The position numbers and the translations under genes were made by a program. From an uncultured Acidobacteriota bacterium (GTDB lineage Bacteria; Acidobacteriota; Terriglobia; Bryobacterales; Bryobacteraceae), in NCBI GenBank assembly GCA_937952345.1, contig CALFYN010001193.1, positions 1 through 11,122 of the forward strand: DNA of 11,122 nucleotides. The letters run 5' to 3'. The notes below the pieces were generated by a model. It ran no database searches and was not told the origin of the DNA. It was given only the letters and a program-made list of their open reading frames with translations. The stretch's first letter is position 1. Each line of letters opens with the position of its first letter. This document shows, one piece after another, positions 1-7,182 of the stretch.

Positions 1-279
1 CGTCAGCAAACTCCGCTCCGCGGTCTTCCCGCTCGGATCGCCGATCAACCCCGTTCCTCCTCCCACCAGCACCAATGGCCGGTGCCCGTGCCGTTGCGCA
101 TGCGCCAGCGCCATCACCGGAATCAGGCTGCCCAGGTGCAGGCTGTCCGCCGTCGGATCGAAGCCCACATACATCGTGCGCCGCTTCTCGGAAAGGAAGG
201 AATCAAGATCGTCGCTGGTGGTGGATTCCAGGAAACCGCGCCACCGCAGTTCCTCGAGGAAAGAGTCTTTGTGCTGCAT
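1..279 (-). CDS. tyrS: Tyrosyl-tRNA synthetase, N-terminal 93 residues (cut by window start)
   Basis: TyrRS charges tRNA-Tyr with tyrosine in the cytoplasm. Reading the minus strand from the ATG at 279 gives an uninterrupted frame to base 1, so the rest of the gene lies outside the window. The class I Rossmann-fold start is clear: YVGFDPTADSLHLGS at about residues 37-51, then LVGGGTGLIGDPSGKTAER at about 70-88. The second is the typical TyrRS block following the HIGH motif. The HIGH-equivalent here reads H48-L-G-S51, so the second histidine of the usual HxGH is a serine. There is no convincing Shine-Dalgarno just upstream. A weak CATAAA-like -10 could sit about 20 nt before the start. The metallopeptidase gene upstream ends at 406, and a hairpin at 341-373 separates the two, so tyrS probably has its own promoter. 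The family call is secure; only the partial state limits it. Confidence 0.93.
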   Translation of the reverse strand, partial: MQHKDSFLEELRWRGFLESTTSDDLDSFLSEKRRTMYVGFDPTADSLHLGSLIPVMALAHAQRHGHRPLVLVGGGTGLIGDPSGKTAERSLLT

Positions 280-340
280 CGCAAAAATCAGGCCGATTTA
301 TGATTTTCGCATAGGGCGGGTTGCCACTCCGCAAAGACAT

Positions 341-373
341 TGGGCGGCAGGTCTCGCCGGAGCCTGCCGCCCA
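341..373 (-). terminator. Candidate intrinsic terminator after the metallopeptidase gene
   Basis: A perfect 11-bp GC-rich inverted repeat (341-351 pairs with 363-373) surrounds an 11-nt loop. It starts 32 nt after the stop codon at 406-408. On the minus strand the stem is followed by only a weak T-rich stretch (ATGTCTTTGC). Termination is therefore likely but not textbook. The hairpin could also work in the plus direction, where a four-T run follows at 379-382. It lies in the 126-nt gap between the metallopeptidase gene and tyrS, and nothing else clear was seen in that gap. Confidence 0.6.
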
Positions 374-405
374 TCGCCTTTTCCCGTTGCTTGCCGCGGG
401 ACGGT

Positions 406-2424
406 CTATTGCACGATCACCGAGCCCGAAGAGTTGCGGCAGTTGTTGCCCTCATCATCCTCGGGGACAGAGCCGTTGGAGTCCGCGCACACCTGCACGA
501 CATAGGTGCCAAGTGCCGCGTTCGTGGGGACTGTGAGTGTGCTGCTGGCGGTGTTGGACGATCCTGCCCCGAGGTTGGCGCCAATTGTCCGGGAACCGCC
601 GCCGAGCTGGACGGTTGCCCGGGTGACGAGGTTCCGCAGGCGGAACGTCACCGTGAACCCGTTATTGGCCCGCTCGTTGCCGGTGTTGCGGACGGTATTC
701 GTGTTCGAGAAGGAGGTGCCGCGGGAGATCCGTGTGGGCGGGTTTTGCACGCTGGTCACTTCCAGGTCCGGTTGCGGCTTCACGATCCCTGCCTCGCGAT
801 AGGTGGCAGCGATGTTGTTGATCTGGTTCAAATGGTTCTGTCGCAGCCCCGTGTACAGTTCGTGGATGGATGTCGGGTGGTTGTGGAACAGATCCGAGGA
901 GGGGTCGAAGTTGCGGATCACTTCCCAGACATTATCGAAGGTCAGCGCTGTGGCGTCGCTGCGTCCCGCGCCCTGTTCCCGCTGATCGTCGTTGGACGTA
1001 TCGACCAGGTCGGTGAGGATCTCCGCGATGATGCCTTCGGTATGGTCTTCTTCTCCGGGGAAGTTAAACGCAGCCTGTCTGGCTTCGAAGCGCATCATGG
1101 TGTTGCCATAGCCGTCGGCGGCGTTGTTGCGGCCGTGCATGAAGCCGGCGAAGAAGTTGGGCCAGCCTTCGGTCCAGGCGATGACGCCGAGTTCGGGCTG
1201 GTAGAGGCAATGGCCGGGGTCGCAGTTGCCATTAGCGTAATTGGGCGCGGGGCTCTCAGCCTTTGTGTTGAGAATGTGGTGGCCGTACTCGTGGTAGAGG
1301 ACGCCTTCATCGCCAAAGGCCTCGGTTCCGCGCAGGTAGAGGGCTTTGAAAACAGAATTGTAGAAGGAAGTGCTTCCGCTGTAAGGCCAGTTGACCGTGA
1401 CTTTGGGCAAGCTCTCGCTGACCGGAGCCGCTCCCATGAACTGATGGGCGCGCATCACGACGTTGTGCGCCTGGTAGGCTCCCTGGTTGTTCGTAATGGT
1501 GATGGTGCCGAAGTTCAGTGTTCCGCTTGCGCTGTTGTTCAGGCGGGCCGAGTTGAATGTGTATGACCCCGCGAAGATGCTGTCCGGCTTTACCTCAACG
1601 GCGCTGTTGTTGAGAACGATGCGTGCGAACACATCCGGGCCATCGAAGAGATCGCCGCAGGAGCCGCCAATACTGAAGTTGCCGTTGCCATCCGTGATGC
1701 CACGGCCGCACAGTTCATCCAGCACGGGAAAGCTGTTCTTGTTGAAGACTTCCACCGTGGCATTCCGGACCCCGCGCCGGATGCCGTTGTCGTCCATGTA
1801 TGTGAAGCGTCCATTGGCGACAATGCTGGCGGCGCGATCCTTGCCGCGCTTGACAGCGGGTGCGACGGGGGCAGGTTCGGCGGGCTTGCCGGGAATGCGC
1901 GGTTGCGTTGCCGGCATCGGCTCCGGCAGCGGCACGTCCTCTTCGAAATGCGCTTCCACGGGATCGGCTGTAGAGGCACTGCGTACACCCTTGTCGGACT
2001 GCAAGGACTCGTCTCGGCCCTGTTCGGGGAAACGGCCTCCCAGTCGCTCCGCATCGAGCGTCGCGCTGAGCGGTTTGTAGCCCATGACCGTAGCGGTCGC
2101 CGGTAGGGCTTCGGGACGATCCGACAGCGGGACAGCACGGAATCGGAATTCCATGACTTGACCCTTGTCCATCGCTCCAGCCCACCGCGTCTGGCCATCT
2201 ACTACCTGCCATCCAGATGAGGACTGCACTTCAAACGTGACGAGAGAGACGGCGTCGCCGGCCTCGAGCACAGCAATCACGTTGACGGGTTCGCCTATCC
2301 GGAGGTGATCGGCGCTGCCCAGGCTGAGGCGGATCGGGCTGCCGACTTCGGCATGGAGGGTGACTGCAAGAGTGGTGGCAACTACGGTGGTGAAGAGGGC
2401 GCAGGTCCAGCGTCGGGCTTTCAT
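406..2424 (-). CDS. Secreted HEYGH zinc metallopeptidase with TTR-like and CARDB domains
   Basis: Predicted exported zinc-dependent peptidase of 672 residues. Residues 1-25 form a signal peptide (basic start, hydrophobic core, LHA cleavage site). Residues 30-120 look like a beta-sandwich domain, and 160-195 are a proline-rich linker. Residues 200-310 resemble a transthyretin/carboxypeptidase-regulatory-like beta domain (an NATVEVF strand, then DGNGNF). The catalytic part has the zincin motif H378-E-Y-G-H382. About 36 residues on comes T418-E-G-W-P, whose Glu419 is a plausible third zinc ligand, and an AEILTDLVD helix lies near 467-475. Residues 551-672 match a CARDB-type adhesion domain (begins PDLEVTSV). 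The ATG at 2424 is supported by a strong GAGGAG 9 nt upstream and by the signal peptide. The gene stands alone between two terminator-like hairpins. The substrate is unknown, and I cannot assign a MEROPS family. The zincin call rests on the motifs; the domain boundaries are estimates. Confidence 0.8.
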   Translation of the reverse strand: MKARRWTCALFTTVVATTLAVTLHAEVGSPIRLSLGSADHLRIGEPVNVIAVLEAGDAVSLVTFEVQSSSGWQVVDGQTRWAGAMDKGQVMEFRFRAVPLSDRPEALPATATVMGYKPLSATLDAERLGGRFPEQGRDESLQSDKGVRSASTADPVEAHFEEDVPLPEPMPATQPRIPGKPAEPAPVAPAVKRGKDRAASIVANGRFTYMDDNGIRRGVRNATVEVFNKNSFPVLDELCGRGITDGNGNFSIGGSCGDLFDGPDVFARIVLNNSAVEVKPDSIFAGSYTFNSARLNNSASGTLNFGTITITNNQGAYQAHNVVMRAHQFMGAAPVSESLPKVTVNWPYSGSTSFYNSVFKALYLRGTEAFGDEGVLYHEYGHHILNTKAESPAPNYANGNCDPGHCLYQPELGVIAWTEGWPNFFAGFMHGRNNAADGYGNTMMRFEARQAAFNFPGEEDHTEGIIAEILTDLVDTSNDDQREQGAGRSDATALTFDNVWEVIRNFDPSSDLFHNHPTSIHELYTGLRQNHLNQINNIAATYREAGIVKPQPDLEVTSVQNPPTRISRGTSFSNTNTVRNTGNERANNGFTVTFRLRNLVTRATVQLGGGSRTIGANLGAGSSNTASSTLTVPTNAALGTYVVQVCADSNGSVPEDDEGNNCRNSSGSVIVQ

Positions 2425-2433
2425 CGGTTGGTT

Positions 2434-2439
2434 CTCCTC
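2434..2439 (-). promoter_or_regulatory. Strong ribosome binding site of the metallopeptidase gene
   Basis: GAGGAG on the minus strand lies 9 nt before the ATG at 2424. It is the best Shine-Dalgarno in the window and supports the chosen start. Confidence 0.8.
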
Positions 2440-2446
2440 GTGATTT

Positions 2447-2498
2447 CTTGTTTTGTTTGTTGTTGTTCTTCTGAGGATCCGCGTTCCTGCGGGCTCAG
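2447..2498 (-). promoter_or_regulatory. 5' leader of the metallopeptidase gene: hairpin plus AC-rich unstructured stretch
   Basis: On the minus strand the leader first holds a possible hairpin: 2471-2475 pairs with 2494-2498, and 2479-2482 with 2489-2492, with a small internal loop. It then runs through a CAA-rich, G-poor segment (about 2447-2469) into the ribosome binding site. Such unstructured AC-rich leaders can raise translation; that role is inferred here. A TTATGA-like -10 lies just upstream (near 2500-2506) but has no good -35, so no promoter is called with confidence. Confidence 0.3.
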
Positions 2499-2545
2499 TT
2501 CATAACGCGAAAAACGAAGGGAGAGACCATCGCGCTGGTGGCGAT

Positions 2546-2584
2546 AAAAAGACAAAAAAGTATGCAGCCGCTTCCCGCGGCGGC
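2546..2584 (-). terminator. Intrinsic terminator of the clpC-to-GT-C operon
   Basis: On the minus strand, 5 nt after the stop codon at 2589-2591, a GC-rich hairpin forms: 2577-2581 pairs with 2567-2571 around a 5-nt loop, and two further pairs extend it past one A/G mismatch. It is followed by six T (2554-2559) and then another T-rich run (TCTTTTTAT, to about 2544). This is a classic rho-independent terminator and marks the 3' end of the seven-gene run. Confidence 0.85.
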
Positions 2585-2588
2585 GATG

Positions 2589-3935
2589 CTACTCTTGGGT
2601 CGGTTTTGCGCTGAGTAGTGCGATCAGCAGCATGAGGTCACCGATGGTGGTGAACACCGTCAGATGGCGGATCCCATCCAGCACATCGGCCAGGCTGCCG
2701 ATCGCCAGCGCCGCCAGGCTCGCCGCGGCCATCGTCAACACCAACGGATGACGCCCCGCCGCCCACACCGCCGCCCCGATGCACAACAGGCACCACGCGA
2801 AGTACAGCCAGGCCTTGCGATAGAACACGAACCGCTTGGCATCGCTCCAGAACGAGAATGCATGGCTCGTCCACCGTACCCGCAGGTGCGGCATCTTCGG
2901 CAGGTTGGCAAAGCCGATCACCCGCTGCTCCGAAGTCTCGCGCATCGCCCGCCGTACATGCTCGGCGGCCACCAGCGGATGCATCGCGTAGTACAGCGCA
3001 ATGCGCCCCATCGACGCCCGCTCCATGATCGTCTGCTTCGCCGCCGCATCGCGCATGCCGGACTCCGCGCTATAGGTGTGCGTGCCCTTGTAACGCACCA
3101 GCGATGCATCGAGGCCCAGACCACGCAGCGTCTCCTCCGGGTTGTCCACCTGCGGCAGAATGCCGTGAAAGACCACGTTGTAGAACGCCGTCGCCGAGTA
3201 ACTCCGCGGAGTCGTCACCAGCGCCACAGCCATGCCCGCCACAACCACCGCGGCCCCAGCGCGCCATTGCAGAGCGCTCCACGGCATGCGGCCGCGCACC
3301 AGCCACAGCGCCGCCAGTACGAACACGCCCAGCGGAGCATGCTGTCCCTTCGACGCCGCGAACATCGCTCCCGCGCCGAACGCCACCCACGTGAACAGCC
3401 GCGGATGCGTGTTCAACAGCGCCAGCCGCGCCACCGCCGCCGAGAACAGCAGCAGGAAGAACACCGCCCCTGCATCCGTGTAGAACGAGTTGCACAGTTG
3501 CAGATAGTACAGGTCGCAGAACACGAAGATCGCCACCACCGCGGCCAGCACGCGCCGCCGTTGCGGCCAATGCTCAATCAGCGGCAGGAACAGCGCGAAG
3601 GCCCCGAACAGCGTCGCCGCATGCACCGCGCCCATCATCCGGATATCGAACCACCCGTCCTTGCCGAACATAAGGTGCAGGAACAACGCCGGCAGTATTG
3701 TGATGTGCTCGGAGGAGAACGACTCGAAGAAGCCCTGCCGCTCCGTGGTGAAGCGGTAGCGCAGGTTCACGTAGTTGTAGAACTCATCGGGTTGCCCGCG
3801 ATTCTCCGCCTCCATGCCGTAGGTCCAGATCAACCGGCCGAAGTCCCCGTTGTTGGCCATCCCGATGGGCGGCCAGAGAAACAGCAGGTAGATCATCAGC
3901 GCGGCAATCGCGCCCAGCGTGAGGAGTCGAAACAT
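2589..3935 (-). CDS. Polytopic membrane protein, probable GT-C-type glycosyltransferase (WsfD-like)
   Basis: Integral membrane protein of 448 residues. About ten or eleven hydrophobic segments are visible: roughly 5-22, 78-94, 103-121, 128-148, 155-175, 182-195, 202-214, 226-242, 372-393, 397-416 and 425-443. A polar loop spans about 243-370. Straight after the first segment comes ANNGDFGR with Asp31. GT-C enzymes, which use lipid-linked sugars, place a catalytic acidic residue in this first outer loop. Further conserved-looking points are S75-E-H77, F151-Y-T-D154 and a C-terminal GIRHLTVFTT...D pattern. The last is reminiscent of WsfD-like hexose transferases of surface glycan synthesis, recalled from memory rather than searched. 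The ATG lies 3 nt after the CBM9-like gene, with a GGAAAG ribosome site inside that gene's end, so the two are co-translated neighbours. The membrane topology is secure; the transferase role is an inference and the substrate is unknown. Confidence 0.6.
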   Translation of the reverse strand: MFRLLTLGAIAALMIYLLFLWPPIGMANNGDFGRLIWTYGMEAENRGQPDEFYNYVNLRYRFTTERQGFFESFSSEHITILPALFLHLMFGKDGWFDIRMMGAVHAATLFGAFALFLPLIEHWPQRRRVLAAVVAIFVFCDLYYLQLCNSFYTDAGAVFFLLLFSAAVARLALLNTHPRLFTWVAFGAGAMFAASKGQHAPLGVFVLAALWLVRGRMPWSALQWRAGAAVVVAGMAVALVTTPRSYSATAFYNVVFHGILPQVDNPEETLRGLGLDASLVRYKGTHTYSAESGMRDAAAKQTIMERASMGRIALYYAMHPLVAAEHVRRAMRETSEQRVIGFANLPKMPHLRVRWTSHAFSFWSDAKRFVFYRKAWLYFAWCLLCIGAAVWAAGRHPLVLTMAAASLAALAIGSLADVLDGIRHLTVFTTIGDLMLLIALLSAKPTQE

Positions 3936-3938
3936 GCG

Positions 3939-4697
3939 CTACTTTCCGAACCGCACGTAGCCCCATGTTTCGGGCACGTGCATGTTGATGACGCCCTGCG
4001 GCGACCACACCCAATTATCCTCGGGTGTCGCCTGCACCTTCTCGTAGCGCTTGCCGTCATGCCGCAACTGCCACTCGACGCGCGAGAAGTTCACGCGCCA
4101 CGTGTCTCCAGGCGCAGGCTTGCGCGGTGGGCGCGGGCCGCGGTTGAAGGCGCTCCACGGAAAGGCGATCTCCAGCGTCCAGCCCTTGTCCGTATCGCTC
4201 GGATCGTTGATCGTCCCATCCGCATGCACCGCGGTCTTCAAGCCGGGGATCTCCCAGCCGTTGTCCGCCTTGCCCCCGTCCTTATACGGCTTCGCCAGGA
4301 ACAGGTCCCACGTCGCATTCAGCACGTTCATCTCGAACTCGAAGTAGTTCAGCCCATCGCCATCGGGATCGAGGAACACCTCGAAGTCATGCTGATGGAA
4401 GATGACCGAGTCATGCTCCTTGTAGACCGCCCACAGATGCGGCTCTTCGAGTTCGGCGGCGATGTAGAAGTACTCATCGTCCCACAGCATCTTCGCCCGC
4501 GTGGCGAAGCGCGGCTTCGGTTTCGCAGAGCCTTCGATGTCGATGAAGAACGGCGTATAGGGCGCCCGCGCCCAATCGGCATCGTTCAACTTGCCGTCGA
4601 TGACGATGGCTTTGCGCGCACGGGGACACTCATAGTGCAGTGGCTCGGCGGCGTGCGCGCAGAGGGCGGCGAAGAGAAGCGTGCAAAGTTTCGTCAC
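3939..4697 (-). CDS. Secreted CBM9-like (DOMON-type) carbohydrate-binding protein
   Basis: Protein of 252 residues with a signal peptide (about 1-16, LFAALCAHA followed by A-E). The mature part is almost entirely one CBM9-like beta-sandwich. It begins with the family's IDGKLNDADWARAPYT block at about 33-48. MLWDDEYFYIAAELEEPHLWA follows at about 69-89, then FEVFLDPDGDG and YFEFEMNVLNATWD. It ends with GWTLEIAFPW and a WRVNFSRVEW strand. CBM9-like domains bind sugars or glycans, or act as accessory domains of heme/redox proteins. No catalytic domain is attached here. The start is GTG at 4697, immediately after the TAA of the dehydrogenase-like gene (no spacer), with a weak AGGG overlapping that gene's end. 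This points to translational coupling. The family is well supported, but the ligand is unknown. It probably works in the periplasm or at the cell surface with its operon neighbours. Confidence 0.8.
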   Translation of the reverse strand: MTKLCTLLFAALCAHAAEPLHYECPRARKAIVIDGKLNDADWARAPYTPFFIDIEGSAKPKPRFATRAKMLWDDEYFYIAAELEEPHLWAVYKEHDSVIFHQHDFEVFLDPDGDGLNYFEFEMNVLNATWDLFLAKPYKDGGKADNGWEIPGLKTAVHADGTINDPSDTDKGWTLEIAFPWSAFNRGPRPPRKPAPGDTWRVNFSRVEWQLRHDGKRYEKVQATPEDNWVWSPQGVINMHVPETWGYVRFGK

Positions 4698-5879
4698 TTA
4701 GCCCTGATAGGTGATGCGCCACACGCGGTTGTTGCCGTCTTCGGAAACCAGCAGGCTGCCGTCGGGCATCTCGAGCACGGCTACGGGGCGGCCCCACACC
4801 TCGGGCTTGTCCTTGCCCATCATCCAGCCGCTCAGGAACTCTTCCGGTTCCCCCGCGGGCTTGCCGTTCTTGAAGGGGATGTAGATCACCGAGTAGCCCA
4901 CGCGCTCGGCGCGATTCGAGGAGCCGTGCAGCGCCATAAACGCACCGCCGCGATACTTGGCCGGGAACTTCTTGCCCGTATAGAACGTGTGGTCGAGCGC
5001 GGCCACGTGAGCCGTGAGGAAGTAATCCGGCACCACGGTCTTCTTCACCAGATCCATATGCTGGCCCTTGTGCGTGGGGTCGGGGTTCGGACCCACGTAA
5101 GCCCACGGCCATCCATAGAAGCCGCCCTGCTTGATGGAAGTGAAGTAGTCGGGCACGAGGTCATCGCCGAGCCCGTCGCGTTCCTGCACAACGCCCCAAA
5201 GGGTATCGGTGCCGGGATAGAACTTGAGTCCGATGGTGTTGCGCAGTCCCGTGGCGAAGATCTCATGGCCCGTGCCGTCGGGGTTGTAGCGATTGATGGC
5301 CGCGCGGTACTCGCCGCCGCCCGGCATCGCGTTCGACTCGGAGCCGATGGCCAGATACATCTTCTCGCCCTTGCGGTCGAAGACCACGCTGCGCGTCCAG
5401 TGGCCTTTGCCGGTGTCGGCCATCGCCACCACCTCTTGTCCAGCGCCCACGCTCATCGAAGCCTTATCGTACTTATAGCGCTTGAGCGAAGTGGCCTCGG
5501 CGACGTAGAGGTAGTCCTTCCACCACGCCATGCCGTAGGGCCGGTCCAAGCCTTCGAGCAGCACCTTGCGGTCTTCGGCCTTGCCGTCCTTGTTCTTGTC
5601 GATGAGGACGATGACCTTGCCCTTGGCGACGCTGTCGCTGAGCAGCACTTCACCCGACGGGCCGGCCAGCATGAAGCGCGGCTTCTCAAACCCGGAAGCG
5701 AACTCATCCACGTGGAAGCCTTGCGGCACCTTGAGCTGCGCGCCATCCGGCCGCGCGATCACCTTCGGACGATTCGTGGCCGAAGGCGTGTGGTAGGGTT
5801 GCGGGAGCTTGGGAAGACGCCAGTCCGCGGCCATGGCGGAGGCTGGCAACAGCGAGTGCAGGAAGAATCGGCGATTCAT
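4698..5879 (-). CDS. Exported L-sorbosone/aldose dehydrogenase-like beta-propeller (PQQ sugar dehydrogenase family)
   Basis: Protein of 393 residues in the soluble PQQ-dependent sugar dehydrogenase (sorbosone dehydrogenase) family, which oxidises sugars or sugar aldehydes in the periplasm. The N-terminus R3-R4-F-F-L7 fits a twin-arginine signal with a short hydrophobic stretch, cleaved near residue 17. Family blocks appear in order. IDKNKDGKAED (93-103) is an EF-hand-like calcium loop. GHWTRSVVF has His160, likely equivalent to the catalytic base of glucose dehydrogenases. Then come GLRNTIGLKF (211-220), GFYGWPWAYVGP (253-264), HTFYTGKKFPAKYRGGAF (297-314), HGSSNR (318-323, usually HGSWNR) and the final GRPVAVLEMPDGSLLVSED. 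The gene lies 20 nt after the ceramidase-like gene and abuts the CBM9-like gene. No good Shine-Dalgarno precedes the ATG. The fold is secure; the substrate, and whether PQQ is really bound, are inferences. Confidence 0.82.
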   Translation of the reverse strand: MNRRFFLHSLLPASAMAADWRLPKLPQPYHTPSATNRPKVIARPDGAQLKVPQGFHVDEFASGFEKPRFMLAGPSGEVLLSDSVAKGKVIVLIDKNKDGKAEDRKVLLEGLDRPYGMAWWKDYLYVAEATSLKRYKYDKASMSVGAGQEVVAMADTGKGHWTRSVVFDRKGEKMYLAIGSESNAMPGGGEYRAAINRYNPDGTGHEIFATGLRNTIGLKFYPGTDTLWGVVQERDGLGDDLVPDYFTSIKQGGFYGWPWAYVGPNPDPTHKGQHMDLVKKTVVPDYFLTAHVAALDHTFYTGKKFPAKYRGGAFMALHGSSNRAERVGYSVIYIPFKNGKPAGEPEEFLSGWMMGKDKPEVWGRPVAVLEMPDGSLLVSEDGNNRVWRITYQG

Positions 5880-5899
5880 AGGGTGTAAGGACTACGATA

Positions 5900-7159
5900 C
5901 TACGGACGGCCCGGTTGGTCACGCCACATGCCCAGCAGGCTGTAGAGATGGATCAGATGCCGCTCGATGATGTTCTCGCCGGCGCCGATGGCGATGCGCG
6001 TGGTGGCGTCCGCGCCGTAGCCTCCGTGGGCCGCGGTCTTGAGGTCGGGGATGTAGCCCGGCCAATCCCCGCCGCTCGAGTAGGTGTAGCCGTAGAACAG
6101 CGGCACAGCCACTTCGGCGCGTTGCTTCCAGTCCCTCTGGAGCTTGTGCATCAACTCGCCGGGCGTGGCGGCGATGGCGATCTCGCGATTGATGAGCACG
6201 GTGCTGATGCCAACTTCGAGCGATTGCGATTTGTCCCAACGCCCTTCGTAGCGGAGCACCTCACTGCGCGCTTCGATGGGGTGCCGGTTGGGTGACAGTG
6301 GCTTCGCGGCTTTGACTGCGCTGAGCACGCTGGCGGCGAGCGTCTCGCCCATCTTCTTGACGACGGCGAAGTCCGCTTCGGTGTTGCCGGAGCGGGCCAT
6401 GAACAGCGGGTTGATGTCGCCCGCGCCGCCTTGCACGAACATCGCTTGCGCTCCGCTCAACTCGGCTTCCACCTTTGCTTGCAGGGCTCCGGGGAAGTCG
6501 GCCGAGTAGAGGCAATTGGTCGGGCCGAGCACGACCGCATGGACGGCGTAATGGACCAGCAGAGCCTTGGTGTTGCCCGCCGCATCGAGGACGTGGAGAT
6601 TGACGAACTCGGGATCGACGGGCCCATAGGGAATGCGCTCCATGTTGTCGAACAAGGCCCGCGAGCGCCCGTCCTCGCGAGGCAACAGGCGGTTGTAGCC
6701 GAGTTGGATGGAGCCGCGGCTGACCGCGAGTTTGGCCGGGAACATCGCCTCCGAGGCGCGCTTCACGGCATCGAAGATCTTGCCCTCGATCTCGGCGAGA
6801 TAAGCGGGCTGCGAGGAAGAAGGCCCGAGGAACGCCGGCCCGGAGTGCGTATGCGAGGCGGCGAGCAATACAACAGGAATGCCCAGTTTTGTTTGGATGT
6901 CCGTGACCAGCTTCTGGGAGACGAAGCTGCCCAGATCGAGCGTGACGATGGCCATCTTCGAGTTGCCCGAGGTGAGCACCAGCGCCTTGGCGTGCAGCGG
7001 ATCATGCGTGCCGCTCGATGGGCCGCAGCGGCGGTTCGAGTAGCCGTACATGGCCATCGACCCGGCCGGAGTGAGATCGGCTTTGGCCACGCCGGCGCGC
7101 AGCGGCAGATCCTGCGCGCAGCCAGAGACGGCAAGAAGGATGAAGAGGACGGCTCGCAT
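5900..7159 (-). CDS. Neutral/alkaline ceramidase-like lipoprotein lacking the catalytic serine
   Basis: Predicted lipoprotein of 419 residues: a short hydrophobic leader ends in the lipobox V11-S-G-C14. It matches the N-terminal catalytic domain of neutral/alkaline non-lysosomal ceramidases, zinc amidases that split ceramide. The start RAGVAKADLTP (21-31) and ASHTHSGP (101-108, zinc histidines) are typical. H207 (in HYAVHAVVLG), E335 (in ATPGEL) and the GYTYSSGGDWPGYIPD block (357-372) fit the other zinc ligands and pocket. True ceramidases carry GDVSPN with a nucleophilic Ser; here it is G247-D-I-N250-P, so Asn replaces Ser. The protein is also short, lacking the C-terminal beta domain of roughly 650-residue enzymes. 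It is probably a hydrolase on another amide or ester, not a proven ceramidase. It follows holB by 23 nt and has no clear Shine-Dalgarno. Confidence 0.8.
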   Translation of the reverse strand: MRAVLFILLAVSGCAQDLPLRAGVAKADLTPAGSMAMYGYSNRRCGPSSGTHDPLHAKALVLTSGNSKMAIVTLDLGSFVSQKLVTDIQTKLGIPVVLLAASHTHSGPAFLGPSSSQPAYLAEIEGKIFDAVKRASEAMFPAKLAVSRGSIQLGYNRLLPREDGRSRALFDNMERIPYGPVDPEFVNLHVLDAAGNTKALLVHYAVHAVVLGPTNCLYSADFPGALQAKVEAELSGAQAMFVQGGAGDINPLFMARSGNTEADFAVVKKMGETLAASVLSAVKAAKPLSPNRHPIEARSEVLRYEGRWDKSQSLEVGISTVLINREIAIAATPGELMHKLQRDWKQRAEVAVPLFYGYTYSSGGDWPGYIPDLKTAAHGGYGADATTRIAIGAGENIIERHLIHLYSLLGMWRDQPGRP

Positions 7160-7182
7160 AGGAACCGATTGTACTCGACTGC

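Noticed and set aside
285..299. Small inverted repeat just before tyrS, considered as a T-box-like or terminator element
   Set aside because: The stem is five weak A/T-rich pairs. No T-box consensus and no room for a leader structure were seen.
340..1566. A 408-codon plus-strand open frame opposite the metallopeptidase
   Set aside because: It is antisense to the HEYGH and CARDB regions, has no ribosome site and shows no recognisable motif. It begins inside the terminator hairpin.
2529..2545. Short inverted repeat (ATCGC ... GCGAT) as a possible operator
   Set aside because: It has only five pairs around a seven-base loop and no confident promoter beside it. It may be chance in GC-rich DNA.
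2664..5888. A 1074-codon open frame on the plus strand
   Set aside because: It lies antisense to three well-supported genes with clear family motifs. Its translation is rich in Arg, His and Gln with no domain pattern. Long antisense frames are expected in GC-rich DNA with strong codon bias.
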